The notes under the pieces: generated by a model
What the model was told of the DNA's origin: nothing
The model's database searches: none
Seen by the model: the letters and a program-made list of their open reading frames with translations, nothing else
Shown: in pieces, positions 9,167 to 19,408 of the stretch
Layout: the number at the start of each line of letters is the position of its first letter
Position numbering within the stretch: position 1 is the first letter of the stretch
Assembly: GCA_023443225.1 (NCBI GenBank)
Contig: JAEZVF010000060.1
Coordinates: 62,001 to 126,000 of the forward strand
Direction of reading: 5' to 3'
DNA length: 64,000 nt
Origin: Bacillota bacterium
Lineage (GTDB): Bacteria; Bacillota; Clostridia; Lachnospirales; Lachnospiraceae
Program-made: the position numbers and the translations under genes

Positions 9167-9170
9167 AGTT

Positions 9171-11030
9171 GTGCGCCCAGCATGGGCGCAATCTTATGGG
9201 TTAAAGTCGTGTGTTCTGAAAGCTGTCATCAGCTTGCCGGTGAAAGTCCGGTCAAGGTAATCGCCAGTGAGCCTTGTAGCAAGCCTCCAGTGCTCTTGGG
9301 TGACCGATTGTGTTGAAGCGAGGTAAGCCTATGTGAAATAGGTGCAAATTAGCAGTCCGTAACATTAAGTGAATTCTGTAGCATCGTTACCTTAGACCTC
9401 ATAAGAGGACAAGAGGGAGTCGAGTCATTGACTTTCTGACGAAGACCATGGAAGACGTGAAGATACTGGAAAAGCAACGTTGAAGAACCCTTCGGTGTAG
9501 AGGAAGCGGAATGTTAAGATAGTTGGTGATGGAACAGAAGAGACCTCATATCGTCATGTTCCATAAACATGTAATTCAAGATATAAGTGAACACATGAAA
9601 TTCTTGAAGAAGCGATATGAGGAGTCGGAGGAGTCCATAGTATCTATGAACCACTGATAAGATAAACAGTGGGAGAAAAGGGACTCTGCTTTAATCATGA
9701 TTAACGGGAAGGTAAGGGATAGTGCATGCCTAATAAAGGACAACAACACTCAATAGAAAAATCACGACAACTTCAACGTAATCTATACCTAGCAGCCAAA
9801 AAGAATAAGCAACGCAGATTTCATGCGTTGTATGATCGCGTCTATCGCCTGGATATATTGTGGCGGGCATGGAAAGAAGTAAGGATAAACAAAGGAAGTG
9901 CTGGTATTGATGGCATAACCTTTGAAATGATTGAGGAGTATGGAGTCGAAGAATATCTGTTGGATATTCAAGAAGATTTGGTCAATGGAAAATATAAACC
10001 GTTACCAGTCAAAAGAGTCTACATTCCAAAACCAGATGGTAAACAACGACCTTTAGGGATACCAGTCATTAAAGACAGGATTATTCAACAGGCTTGCAAA
10101 ATAGTGATTGAACCTATTTTTGAAGCAAATTTTGTGGATGTCTCCTATGGATTTCGTCCCAAAAGAGATGCGAAGCAGGCCACTGAGAAAGTAAAACAAG
10201 CGTTGTATAAGAACTGGTATGTAGTAGATGCGGATATCCAAGGATATTTTGATAACATCAATCATGAAATCTTACTAAGTTTACTAAAAAGAAGAATTAG
10301 TGACAGAAGAATTCTTAAGCTATGTCGATTATGGTTACAGGCAGGAGTTATTGAGAATGGCAAATACAGCATAACGGAAATAGGATCCCCCCAAGGGGGA
10401 GTAATTAGCCCTTTGCTAGCCAATATATATCTTCATGTATTGGACTCCTATTGGACAAATCAGGATGATCTTGGAGAAATCGTAAGATATGCGGATGATG
10501 CAGTAATCATCTGTCGAACCAAGAAAGATGCAGAATTAGCCTATAATCATTTGAAACATGTGATGGGAAAACTGAAGCTAACACTTAATCCAAAGAAGAC
10601 GAAGATAGTTGATATGAACCATGAAAGTTTTGACTTTCTAGGCTTTCGCTATCAGAAGTTTAAAAGTCCTAAATCAAAAAGAATGCTTCCATATATGATG
10701 CCAAGTTCCAAATTACTGGGCAAGGTTAAGGATGCTATTAGGGAAATAACTTGTAGAAAATCTGCATATGAAAGCTTAGATAGTAAAATATATCGCTTAA
10801 ATCCGCTTATAAGAGGATGGCGTAATTACTTCATGCACGGAAATTCGACTAAAAGATTTATACAGTTAGATGAATATCTGTGGATGAAACTTTGGAGACG
10901 AAAATACTACAGACGGAAGCAGAAAAAACACAAGGATAAAGTCCTTATTGATTTCAGACAGTGGTATGGGAAAAGTGGTATAGAATTCTTTTATAAAGGA
11001 AATAAAGATAGATACTGTCATGTTCTTTGA
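9171..11030 (+). mobile_element. Group II intron (probably IIC), RNA 5' part plus ORF; 3' domains not found
   Basis: The element starts with GTGCGCCC (the 5' GTGYG of group II introns). It immediately forms a hairpin, GCGCCC pairing with GGGCGC across AGCAT, followed by ~550 nt of non-coding, G+A-rich structured sequence typical of domains I-III. An intron-encoded reverse transcriptase (9726-11030) would lie in domain IV. Insertion directly behind a terminator hairpin fits class IIC. After the ORF stop I could not find a domain V (a 34-nt AGC...GAAA...GTT-type hairpin) or a domain VI branch-point helix before the next gene begins at 11195. The right end is therefore uncertain, and the copy is probably 3'-truncated and unable to splice by itself. 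Confidence 0.8.
9726..11030 (+). CDS. ltrA: Group II intron reverse transcriptase/maturase
   Basis: 434-residue intron-encoded protein. The RT domain carries KGSAGIDG (residues 56-63), the YIPKPDGKQRPLGIP block (99-113), YGFRPKRDAKQA, ADIQGYFDNINH, SPQGGVISPLLANIYL (221-236) and the catalytic YADD at 255-258. A maturase X domain follows (FDFLGFRY, then NPLIRGWRNYF). No HNH endonuclease is seen at the C-terminus, as in class C introns. The protein ends at DRYCHVL; relatives often extend further, so the tail may be affected by the apparent 3' truncation of the intron. The ATG at 9726 follows GGAAGGTAAGGGA. Confidence 0.92.
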   Translation: MPNKGQQHSIEKSRQLQRNLYLAAKKNKQRRFHALYDRVYRLDILWRAWKEVRINKGSAGIDGITFEMIEEYGVEEYLLDIQEDLVNGKYKPLPVKRVYIPKPDGKQRPLGIPVIKDRIIQQACKIVIEPIFEANFVDVSYGFRPKRDAKQATEKVKQALYKNWYVVDADIQGYFDNINHEILLSLLKRRISDRRILKLCRLWLQAGVIENGKYSITEIGSPQGGVISPLLANIYLHVLDSYWTNQDDLGEIVRYADDAVIICRTKKDAELAYNHLKHVMGKLKLTLNPKKTKIVDMNHESFDFLGFRYQKFKSPKSKRMLPYMMPSSKLLGKVKDAIREITCRKSAYESLDSKIYRLNPLIRGWRNYFMHGNSTKRFIQLDEYLWMKLWRRKYYRRKQKKHKDKVLIDFRQWYGKSGIEFFYKGNKDRYCHVL

Positions 11031-11033
11031 ATG

Positions 11034-11205
11034 CGCTAGGAAGAAGATTGCTAGTAGGAATGAATTTATAAAATTTATTGAAAACAGTATCTTGTTTCGG
11101 GCAAGTGATAAAGCTCATGTACATATATTTGACAAAGGTGATAATGCAAATGAATTAGGTAAGTGGTTCGAAATAGCGGAAGGAGATGTACTTAATGAAT
11201 CGTAA
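11034..11205 (+). pseudogene. Possible 3' gene remnant behind the intron
   Basis: An open frame runs from about 11034 (and, by chance, from an ATG at 11020 inside the intron ORF) to a TAA at 11203-11205, encoding about 57 residues ending in FDKGDNANELGKWFEIAEGDVLNES. It has no start codon or ribosome site of its own. It overlaps the start of the FMN reductase gene by 11 bases, as the tail of an upstream operon gene would. It could be the C-terminal stub of a gene lost when the intron was truncated or when the region was rearranged. I do not recognise the family. Confidence 0.3.
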
Positions 11206-11878
11206 TGCATTGATAATTTCATGTAGCCCAAGGGCAAAAAAAGGCAGTTCAAATGCCATGGCTGAATATCTTTTTGATCAATTTAAATTAAATGGTACTT
11301 CCACAGATAAAATAATCCTTTGTCAGGAAATCAGGGATGAATCCCGTATTGTTGAGTACATAGATAAGGCAGATGTTATTGTACTGACTTTGCCCGTTTA
11401 TGAGAATTCGATTCCTGGCTTAGTTGTGCAATTATTTGAGTTGGTTGATCAATTTAGAAATAAGTTAGCAAACATAAAAAAGCAATTATTCGTAATAAGC
11501 AACAGTGGATTTGCCGAAGTTTCAGCAAATCAATCGGCAATTGAAGTATGCCGTCTGTTCGCGGCTGAAATGGGATTTGACTGGCTTGGTGGCATCGCTG
11601 TTGCACCTGGAACATTATTTACAGAAGATAATCTATATAAATCAAAACGAATATATAAAAAGTTAATTAAGTCACTTGATATGATTGCGGAATCGATTTC
11701 AAATAATAGAAAAATTCCTGAAGAGGCATTTGCACTTGTATCAAAACCATTTTTAAATTTGTATATCTATTTAATTGCTGGCTATATATTACAAAAGAAA
11801 ATGATTGTACGAAAAATTGGAAAAGCATCGTATTTTGCACGACCGTTGCTTATGACAAAAACAGAAGAATCTGCCTGA
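11195..11878 (+). CDS. NADPH-dependent FMN reductase/flavodoxin-family protein
   Basis: 227-residue flavoprotein of the NAD(P)H-dependent FMN reductase family. The N-terminal phosphate-binding loop is IISCSPRAKKGSSNAMAEYL, followed by ADVIVLTLPVYENSIPGLVVQLFELVDQF (the typical 'SPVYWNSIPG' region) and FVISNSGFAE. It probably transfers electrons from NAD(P)H to FMN in the cytoplasm. Placement directly upstream of a fumarate reductase-type complex suggests an electron-donor role for that complex (inference). The GGAAGGAG at 11178-11185 is nine bases from the ATG at 11195, which is preferred over the ATG at 11186 that abuts it. Confidence 0.78.
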   Translation: MNRNALIISCSPRAKKGSSNAMAEYLFDQFKLNGTSTDKIILCQEIRDESRIVEYIDKADVIVLTLPVYENSIPGLVVQLFELVDQFRNKLANIKKQLFVISNSGFAEVSANQSAIEVCRLFAAEMGFDWLGGIAVAPGTLFTEDNLYKSKRIYKKLIKSLDMIAESISNNRKIPEEAFALVSKPFLNLYIYLIAGYILQKKMIVRKIGKASYFARPLLMTKTEESA

Positions 11879-11900
11879 GTGCAGAAATTGAGAGGAGGTA

Positions 11901-12521
11901 ATGATTATTATAAAAATTAAAAATAAAGTTAAGTTTCCAACCGCATATGTTGTTCGAATGTTGTTTTCTGTTATCGGCTTTCTATTTATATTGTTATTTA
12001 CGGTAAGAGGTATCTATCAAATCACATTTACTTTAGTAAATTACTCAAATGATATCGTGGAACTATTATCTGGGAAAACGGAACGCCTATTTGTAATTAT
12101 AGGTGCCTTAAAACAATCTCCGGGTGATTTGTTTGATACTCTCCTCTTGGTTTTATGCGGTTTGGTAATGATTCACGGTATGATTGGGATGTACTATGCC
12201 ATTTTAACTAATTACAACATGAGAAAAATGTCAAGAGAAAAAAGGTGGTTTTACTTACAGATTATATCTGCGGTAGCAGCAGGCAGTATTATAAGTACTC
12301 TTATGATGCCATCCAGTAAAAGCGTTGTACATTCTCTTGTATCCTTTATTATCATTATTTTAATAGCTATTCTGGGTTCGTTTCATATTGCAAAAGGATT
12401 CTTCAATGCATGTATTACATTGGGGATTAGTGTATCTCAACACACGAATCTAGCGGTAAAGATATTGTCATGGGTAATAGCGGTCATTTCAGCTATGCAG
12501 GTCATCATTATATTCATATAG
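11901..12521 (+). CDS. Fumarate reductase/succinate dehydrogenase membrane-anchor (cytochrome b-like) subunit
   Basis: 206 residues with five strongly hydrophobic segments, the layout of SdhC/FrdC cytochrome b558-type anchors. Histidines suited to haem ligation sit in membrane segments or at their edges: MIHGMIGMYYA, VVHSLVSF, GSFHIAKGFF and SVSQHTNLAVK. It lies between the FMN reductase gene and the flavoprotein gene, so the order is anchor, flavoprotein, iron-sulphur protein (C-A-B), as in Bacillus and epsilonproteobacterial complexes. It would anchor the catalytic subunits and pass electrons to or from the quinone pool. The sequence is divergent; assignment depends partly on the neighbours. 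Start: ATG directly after GAGAGGAGG. Confidence 0.7.
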   Translation: MIIIKIKNKVKFPTAYVVRMLFSVIGFLFILLFTVRGIYQITFTLVNYSNDIVELLSGKTERLFVIIGALKQSPGDLFDTLLLVLCGLVMIHGMIGMYYAILTNYNMRKMSREKRWFYLQIISAVAAGSIISTLMMPSSKSVVHSLVSFIIIILIAILGSFHIAKGFFNACITLGISVSQHTNLAVKILSWVIAVISAMQVIIIFI

Positions 12522-12537
12522 GAAGGGTGGAATTGAA

Positions 12538-14268
<1,731 letters not shown>

Positions 14269-14286
14269 TATGGAAAGGAGAACAAC

Positions 14287-15021
14287 ATGTCATGTAGAAA
14301 AACTGCTTATATTAAAATGAAACGTCAAGCTTCACCAAAAGATAAACCATACTGGGAAAACTTCAAGCTGGAATTTGGTGATGACGATACAATACTCACG
14401 CTTCTGATTCGGTTGGAAAATCCCTCAAACAATTCTGCCCCGGTTCATCATGAATGTAACTGCAAAGAAGAAATGTGCGGTTCTTGTACAATTAGAATAA
14501 ACGGAAAACCAAGTTTATCATGTTCAACTTTAGTAGCTGATTTACCAGCTTCTTCTCTGAAAAAGCCGATTATTCTGGAACCGTTGGACAAGTTTGCAGT
14601 TATCAGAGATTTGACTGTTGACAGAAGCCGTCTCTCTCATTCACTGTCAAAGGTAAAAAATTGGGTTGAAACAGATGAACTTTTCGGTTCAAAAACAGAA
14701 TATGGGCAGAAAGTACAACATGAAATGTATTCCTACGCAAAGTGCATTAACTGCGGCAGCTGCTATGACGCCTGTCCTCGCACAGGCAAATCCGAAAGCA
14801 GATATGTTGGTCCTTCAGCAATTGCACATGTGGTAACAATGAATGACCATCCGCTTGGAAAAGAAAGTAGTAAAGAACGGCTTGAATCAATTATGGGGAA
14901 TGATGGTGTGTCAAAATGCGGTAAGGATATGGTTTGTGAAAAAGTATGCCCTAAAAAAGTTCCTCTTGTCCGTGCAATCACACGCGCGAATCGTGAGGCA
15001 TTTCATAAACTTTTCCATTAA
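14287..15021 (+). CDS. frdB: Fumarate reductase/succinate dehydrogenase iron-sulphur subunit
   Basis: 244 residues. The N-terminal ferredoxin domain binds [2Fe-2S] through Cys59, Cys64, Cys67 and Cys79 (C-x4-C-x2-C-x11-C). The C-terminal domain has CINCGSCYDACP and CGKDMVCEKVCPKKVP, providing [4Fe-4S] and [3Fe-4S] or second [4Fe-4S] ligands. It wires the flavoprotein to the membrane anchor. An AAAGGAG site precedes the start, 18 bp after the flavoprotein stop, so the genes are co-transcribed. Fumarate would be the terminal acceptor in an anaerobe; the reverse direction is less likely given the flavoprotein change. Confidence 0.88.
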   Translation: MSCRKTAYIKMKRQASPKDKPYWENFKLEFGDDDTILTLLIRLENPSNNSAPVHHECNCKEEMCGSCTIRINGKPSLSCSTLVADLPASSLKKPIILEPLDKFAVIRDLTVDRSRLSHSLSKVKNWVETDELFGSKTEYGQKVQHEMYSYAKCINCGSCYDACPRTGKSESRYVGPSAIAHVVTMNDHPLGKESSKERLESIMGNDGVSKCGKDMVCEKVCPKKVPLVRAITRANREAFHKLFH

Positions 15022-15119
15022 TGTTTCGAAGAAATAGACTAAGATATTTTTGTGAAGTATGTTACCTTAACAGTGCTAATCACAATATGGGTTCTTTATC
15101 CTCGTATGGTTTCCTCTTT

Positions 15120-15272
15120 TTAGAATAAATACAACATTTTATTACGTAATACGAAAAATACTGAAATGGCTATGTATAGTACTGCTGAATACACCTGATA
15201 CAAAATGTCGTCTCCGCAGTAAAATGCAAGAACAAAATTAATCATATAATGGAAGAATACAAGCACAAGCAT
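15120..15272 (-). CDS. Small hypothetical membrane peptide downstream of tetR
   Basis: A 50-codon frame on the minus strand starts MLVLVFFHYMINF and ends VLRNKMLYLF, with two hydrophobic stretches. It lies 30 bp after the TetR stop in the same reading frame (the frame is open from just after that stop). It could be a small co-transcribed membrane protein or a decayed tail. No good ribosome site is visible. No family recognised. Confidence 0.3.
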   Translation of the reverse strand: MLVLVFFHYMINFVLAFYCGDDILYQVYSAVLYIAISVFFVLRNKMLYLF

Positions 15273-15302
15273 GCATAATTTAGTATTACATACTTCTTTG
15301 TA

Positions 15303-15950
15303 TTATAATTCATTCGTTAACTCCTCCCATTCCTTATTAAGTACGGTTTTATCGAGACCCAGTAATCTTTCTGCTGCCATAAATATACTTCGAAGCATAC
15401 GAAACATATTACAGGGCTCATTTCCAATCACTTCATCCTCCATTAAAACTAGAGCCGCAGATAGAATAATCATAATGTTATCCTCTAGTACACCGTATTT
15501 CTGATCAACATAATCTTCTCTTAAAATATTCGAAAGTATCGGTGTAAGGATTCGCAGTAAAGCTATCCTGCTTTTATGATGCATAAGAGCATTTTCCGGT
15601 TTATGCATATTATGCATGTCCTTGGTTGGCTGATTGTCCTTTTCCACAGTCAACCCTGCAGCTTTATTTACCTGTAACAAGGTCATCAAAAACTTCTTTT
15701 CATTACTTAACCCAGTTTCCATAGCTAATTTACAACATGTTTGTTTGATTATTACAGATTTTCTGCTAATGATTTCATCTAGCACATCTTCCTTTTCTGG
15801 AAAATAATAAAAGAAAGTTCCCTTTGCAATTCCTGCAGCCTTTACAATATCGCTAACAGAACAATTCTCGTATCCCTTTTCCATAAAAAAACGTTCACTG
15901 ATTTCAACTATCTGCGTTTTTCGTTCTTCGTGTTCTTTTACAATCCTCAT
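15303..15950 (-). CDS. TetR/AcrR-family transcriptional regulator
   Basis: 215 residues. The N-terminal TetR helix-turn-helix is clear: QIVEISERFFMEKGYENCSVSDIVKAAGIAKGTFFYYFPEKEDVL. The C-terminal ligand-binding part is not recognisable by family. The frame could start at 15977, but that ATG lies inside a 17-bp operator palindrome (15969-15985). The ATG at 15950 has AAAAGGG about eight bases upstream and gives a normal TetR N-terminus (MRIVKEHEERKTQIVE), so 15950 is chosen. The gene converges on the fumarate-reductase operon. Its own promoter carries the palindrome, so it is probably autoregulated; other targets are unknown. Confidence 0.88.
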   Translation of the reverse strand: MRIVKEHEERKTQIVEISERFFMEKGYENCSVSDIVKAAGIAKGTFFYYFPEKEDVLDEIISRKSVIIKQTCCKLAMETGLSNEKKFLMTLLQVNKAAGLTVEKDNQPTKDMHNMHKPENALMHHKSRIALLRILTPILSNILREDYVDQKYGVLEDNIMIILSAALVLMEDEVIGNEPCNMFRMLRSIFMAAERLLGLDKTVLNKEWEELTNEL

Positions 15951-15968
15951 AAATTGACCCTTTTCATT

Positions 15969-15985
15969 ACTGACCAATGGTCAGT
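15969..15985. promoter_or_regulatory. TetR operator palindrome
   Basis: ACTGACCAATGGTCAGT is a perfect inverted repeat of eight bases around one central base, with the TGACCA/TGGTCA core common to many TetR-family operators. It sits 19 bp upstream of the regulator's preferred start codon, in the position expected for autorepression. Confidence 0.75.
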
Positions 15986-16084
15986 TAGTAGCAATAATAT
16001 ACCAATACATGAAGTAAAAGTCAATACCAAATATTCCAGTGAAAGTAGCACCACATAAATGATAAAATATGTAAATATTTGTTT

Positions 16085-16101
16085 CATATTGCAGCAATAT
16101 G
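16085..16101. promoter_or_regulatory. Palindromic operator-like site upstream of the surface-protein gene
   Basis: CATATTGC and GCAATATG form a perfect eight-base inverted repeat around a single A. It is in the 337-bp intergenic region between tetR and the surface-protein gene, about 215 bp before the latter's start. A second, weaker inverted repeat (CTTGTCA/TGACAAG, 16194-16215) lies closer to the gene. No clear promoter hexamers could be assigned. Confidence 0.35.
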
Positions 16102-16314
16102 TGATAAAATGGTATTGTTTATAGAAGAAATTTTATTATTACCTTCAAAGGAAGTGATAAACAAGGGTGTTCAGTATTTTATTTTTTGGAGATCTTGTCA
16201 GGCATTTATGACAAGCGTGGGATTTAATGTGGAAATTTATTAAAAAAGAATCTTTAGACCAGAAAAATCAAGGTGTAGAGATGCAAGAGATTATTCATAA
16301 AAAGAGAGGTTTAT

Positions 16315-19191
16315 ATGAAAAATAATAAAAAAATAATAACTATTATATGTATGATTATATTAATTGTAAACATAGTTACTGGGATGATGGGGGCAGGTAT
16401 ACTTAAAGTATATGCAGCAACACCTAACACTGAGAATTTTGAAAACTTTGAGGATGGTTGGGAAGAAAACACTAATTCAAAAGTATTTAATGACTTTCAA
16501 TATACTATGCTTACTAATACTGGAACTATAGATTCTGAATCTTGTTCAAGATTAATGATAGCAGGGCCTGCTTCATATATTACAGGTGAACTACACAAGA
16601 TATCAAAAGCGCTTCTATTAGAGGGTACATGGAACTCTGAAAACACGGTATCTGTAAAATCATTAAAAGGCAACTTCAGACTAATATCCCTTGAAATGGA
16701 AGATTGTTATTCTAATGCTGACGGTGGCGAAAACCATTCATTCACAATAGCAGGATATAATAATGGAATTGCTGTGGATGGAGCGATCTGTAACTTTACA
16801 GGTCCTAATGATATTATAACTATGGTATCCCTCTCAGGTAGTGCATGGTACAATATTAATGAGTTTCGCATTACGTTTAACGGAACTACTCCAAATATAG
16901 GTATTTTCTTGGACAATATTTCAGTAGCTGATCCACTCTTCACCGCCTGTGATGTAACTTCTGTCACTGTACCGGCAGGAGCAACAATCAGTGGAAATAA
17001 TATAACAGCAAGTGTGGCAAACGATATAACCAGTGAAACAGTTTCGATCACAGTAAGTGAGAACGCTTCTTGGAAGCTGTACAGCGATGTAGCATGTACA
17101 ACAGAAATAGCAGATAAGACAATGAGCCTTTCCGTTGGTTCAAACACCGCCTATGTTCAGGTAATAGCCGAAGACGGGACAAGGAAGACCTATACACTTA
17201 TCATAACACGTGTAGCTTCTGCTTCCGCTGCATGTGATGTAACTTCTGTCACCGTACCGGAAGAAGCAACAATCAGCGAAAGTAACATAACAGCAAGTGT
17301 AGCAAACGATATAACCAGTGAAACAGTAGCGGTCACAGTAAGTGCGAACGCTTCTTGGAAGCTGTACAGCGATGTAGCATGTACAACAGAAATAGCAGAT
17401 AAGACAATGCACCTTTCCGTTGGTTCAAACGCCGCCTATGTTCAGGTAACAGCTGAAGATGGAACAAAGAAGAACTATACACTAACCATAACACGTGCAA
17501 GTACAACGACCCCAACACCTTCAAACCCAACACCTTCAAACCCAACACCTTCAACATCAATGCCTTCAACAACAACGACTAGTGAAAAAATAACAGTTGA
17601 TGTTAAGAAAGGAAATACCCAAGGTGTAGCTACTCAGTTAGGTATTACAAGGGTTTCAGATGAAAAAGGTAATAAAACAGACACAGTTATCTTACAAAAA
17701 GAAGATGCAGTTGAAACAGTTGACAAATTAAAGGAATCGGGTGAAACTTTAGCTAGACTTGTAATACCAGATGATAAAGATGAAGTTATTGAAACTAATG
17801 TCAAGGTATCATTAGATGCTATAAACATATTGACAGATGGGAATTTAGATTTAGAAATTGAGACAGAAAATGCGATAATTAATATTCCGAATCAATCGTT
17901 AGATAATGTTCAACAGAATTCTTCGAAAGATTTGTATTTTAACTTAATACCTCTTAGGGAGGAAAAGAAGACACAAGAGATTGTTGAACGTACAAAAATT
18001 CAGGTAGGAAAATGGAATAGTACGGATAAAGAAAATGTCTCAGTAATGGGTAGACCATTTTCAATTGAAACAAACATGCCATCTTCTGAAGTATATATAA
18101 CCCTCCCTCTAAATCGAATTGAGATACCTACGAATAAGGACGAGAGAGAGCAATTTTTAGATCAACTTGCTGTATACATTGAACATAGCGATGGAGATAA
18201 GGAATTAGTAAAGGGTGAGATTGTTGAGCTGGCAGAAGGTGCATACGGAATTAAATTCCATATTAATAAATTTAGTATCTTTACGATTATAAAATCGGAG
18301 TCAGTAGCTGACAAATCAACTGAATGTAAAATATTGAAATTTAAATCCTTGTCTAATGCTAAAATTAGTGGAAGTACGATTAAAGCATCAGTAGAAAACA
18401 AAACTTCCAAACTTACAGTAAAACTTAATGTAAGTAAAGGTGCAACATGGAAATTATATAGCGATAAAGCTTGTAAGAAGAGAATAAAAGATCATAAGTT
18501 AAAACTTGATGTTGGATTGAATACAGTATATATAAAGGTTACGGCAAAAGATGGTGTAACAAATAAGATATATACCTTAAAAATTGTACGTACAGAAGCT
18601 CCTAATAAAATTATTATTACTACAAAGTCCACTTATACTGATTTATATGCGAGTAGCGTACTTGCATCACAGCTTGGTTGTGAAATTGTTAGTACTGGTA
18701 TTACAAAGAAAGACGCAGTAAAAATAGTAAATTACATTGTTAAAAATTACTCAGAAAAAGATCAGATTTATATTGTAGGTTTAGAAAAATCAATAAATAA
18801 AAATTTGGTCAATATGTTGAAAGAGAAAGGTTATGCTAATATTTTGCGTATAGGCGGAGCAAACAAATATGAAACCGCTGAGATCATAGCTAGTGAGTGT
18901 AAAATTTCAAAAGATACAAAAGTAGTTCTTATCAATGGAGATACAAAACCTAAAGATGCAGATAATATTGTAAAAGCATGTGCTAAAAAGGGATATGTAA
19001 TACTATTTGTAAAAAATGATAGCTTAACAAAATATTCTATTCGAGCACTGAAAGAAATTAATCCCTCCCAGATATATATCGTAGGAGACAAAACACAAAT
19101 TAGTGCAAAGGTTATTGAAGAAATAAATACAGAATTCAAAATGGAAGCGGACGATATTATTAGAATTAATAAAAGTAAAGATATAAAGTAA
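16315..19191 (+). CDS. Secreted cell-wall protein with beta-sandwich repeats and CWB2-like C-terminus
   Basis: 958 residues. A signal peptide (about residues 1-34, cleavage near VYA/ATP) leads into an N-terminal carbohydrate-binding-like region. Two near-identical ~95-residue repeats follow, each starting CDVTSVTVP and containing NASWKLYSDVACTTEIADKTM (cadherin-like/BIG-type beta sandwich). Then come a Pro/Thr/Ser linker (NPTPS repeats), a central domain, a third divergent copy of the repeat (CKILKFKSLSNAKISG...), and a C-terminal region with LRIGGANKYETAEIIA and IYIVGDKTQIS. Those last motifs are hallmarks of cell wall-binding repeat 2, which anchors proteins non-covalently to Gram-positive walls. 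The ligand is unknown. An AGAGAGG site precedes the ATG, and a terminator follows at 19216. Confidence 0.8.
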   Translation: MKNNKKIITIICMIILIVNIVTGMMGAGILKVYAATPNTENFENFEDGWEENTNSKVFNDFQYTMLTNTGTIDSESCSRLMIAGPASYITGELHKISKALLLEGTWNSENTVSVKSLKGNFRLISLEMEDCYSNADGGENHSFTIAGYNNGIAVDGAICNFTGPNDIITMVSLSGSAWYNINEFRITFNGTTPNIGIFLDNISVADPLFTACDVTSVTVPAGATISGNNITASVANDITSETVSITVSENASWKLYSDVACTTEIADKTMSLSVGSNTAYVQVIAEDGTRKTYTLIITRVASASAACDVTSVTVPEEATISESNITASVANDITSETVAVTVSANASWKLYSDVACTTEIADKTMHLSVGSNAAYVQVTAEDGTKKNYTLTITRASTTTPTPSNPTPSNPTPSTSMPSTTTTSEKITVDVKKGNTQGVATQLGITRVSDEKGNKTDTVILQKEDAVETVDKLKESGETLARLVIPDDKDEVIETNVKVSLDAINILTDGNLDLEIETENAIINIPNQSLDNVQQNSSKDLYFNLIPLREEKKTQEIVERTKIQVGKWNSTDKENVSVMGRPFSIETNMPSSEVYITLPLNRIEIPTNKDEREQFLDQLAVYIEHSDGDKELVKGEIVELAEGAYGIKFHINKFSIFTIIKSESVADKSTECKILKFKSLSNAKISGSTIKASVENKTSKLTVKLNVSKGATWKLYSDKACKKRIKDHKLKLDVGLNTVYIKVTAKDGVTNKIYTLKIVRTEAPNKIIITTKSTYTDLYASSVLASQLGCEIVSTGITKKDAVKIVNYIVKNYSEKDQIYIVGLEKSINKNLVNMLKEKGYANILRIGGANKYETAEIIASECKISKDTKVVLINGDTKPKDADNIVKACAKKGYVILFVKNDSLTKYSIRALKEINPSQIYIVGDKTQISAKVIEEINTEFKMEADDIIRINKSKDIK
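16948..17517 (+). repeat. Tandem 285-bp repeat inside the surface-protein gene
   Basis: Two head-to-tail copies, beginning at 16948 and 17233, encode nearly identical 95-residue modules. Most differences are single bases, so the duplication is recent or maintained by recombination. A third, strongly diverged protein-level copy begins near 18328. Confidence 0.8.
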
Positions 19192-19215
19192 CTCAGCCTG
19201 TAAATGGCTTAAATC

Positions 19216-19265
19216 AAAGGTTTTCAGACTTTCGGTATAAAAACGGACTTCTGAAAACCTTTTTA
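19216..19265 (+). terminator. Rho-independent terminator after the surface-protein gene
   Basis: AAGGTTTTCAGA (from 19217) pairs with TCTGAAAACCTT (to 19261) over 12 bases across a ~21-nt loop, followed by TTTT. It lies 25 bp after the stop codon of the surface-protein gene. Confidence 0.85.
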
Positions 19266-19287
19266 TTTTCCTGTTGTTCTGTCGTTG

Positions 19288-19328
19288 TAAGTTAATTGTA
19301 ACCGATTCAAAGGTATGTTACAATTAAC
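19288..19328. promoter_or_regulatory. Inverted repeat sharing a 13-nt word with the agrD upstream region
   Basis: GTTAATTGTAAC (19291-19302) and GTTACAATTAAC (19317-19328) are perfect 12-base inverted repeats. The word TAAGTTAATTGTA at 19288-19300 recurs in inverse orientation at 26397-26409, upstream of agrD. It matches the loose LytTR half-site pattern (TAAGTTAAT), so it is a candidate site for the AgrA-like regulator. This is inference from pattern only. Confidence 0.35.
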
Positions 19329-19408
19329 ATGTAAAGGTATGGTAACCATTTGATAAGGAAGTAAAAGCTACAGAAGAAGGTTATGAGATGGGAGTGAAGT
19401 ACTAAATT

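Noticed and set aside
11031..11195. AAAGCTCATGTAC at 11108-11120 as an intron domain V
   Set aside because: It lacks the two-base bulge, GAAA-type tetraloop and complementary GTT arm of domain V.
17140..17575. Overlapping minus-strand ORFs in the surface-protein repeats
   Set aside because: They arise from the repeat and Pro/Thr/Ser codon pattern of the true gene and encode Cys/Tyr- or Leu/Val-rich junk.
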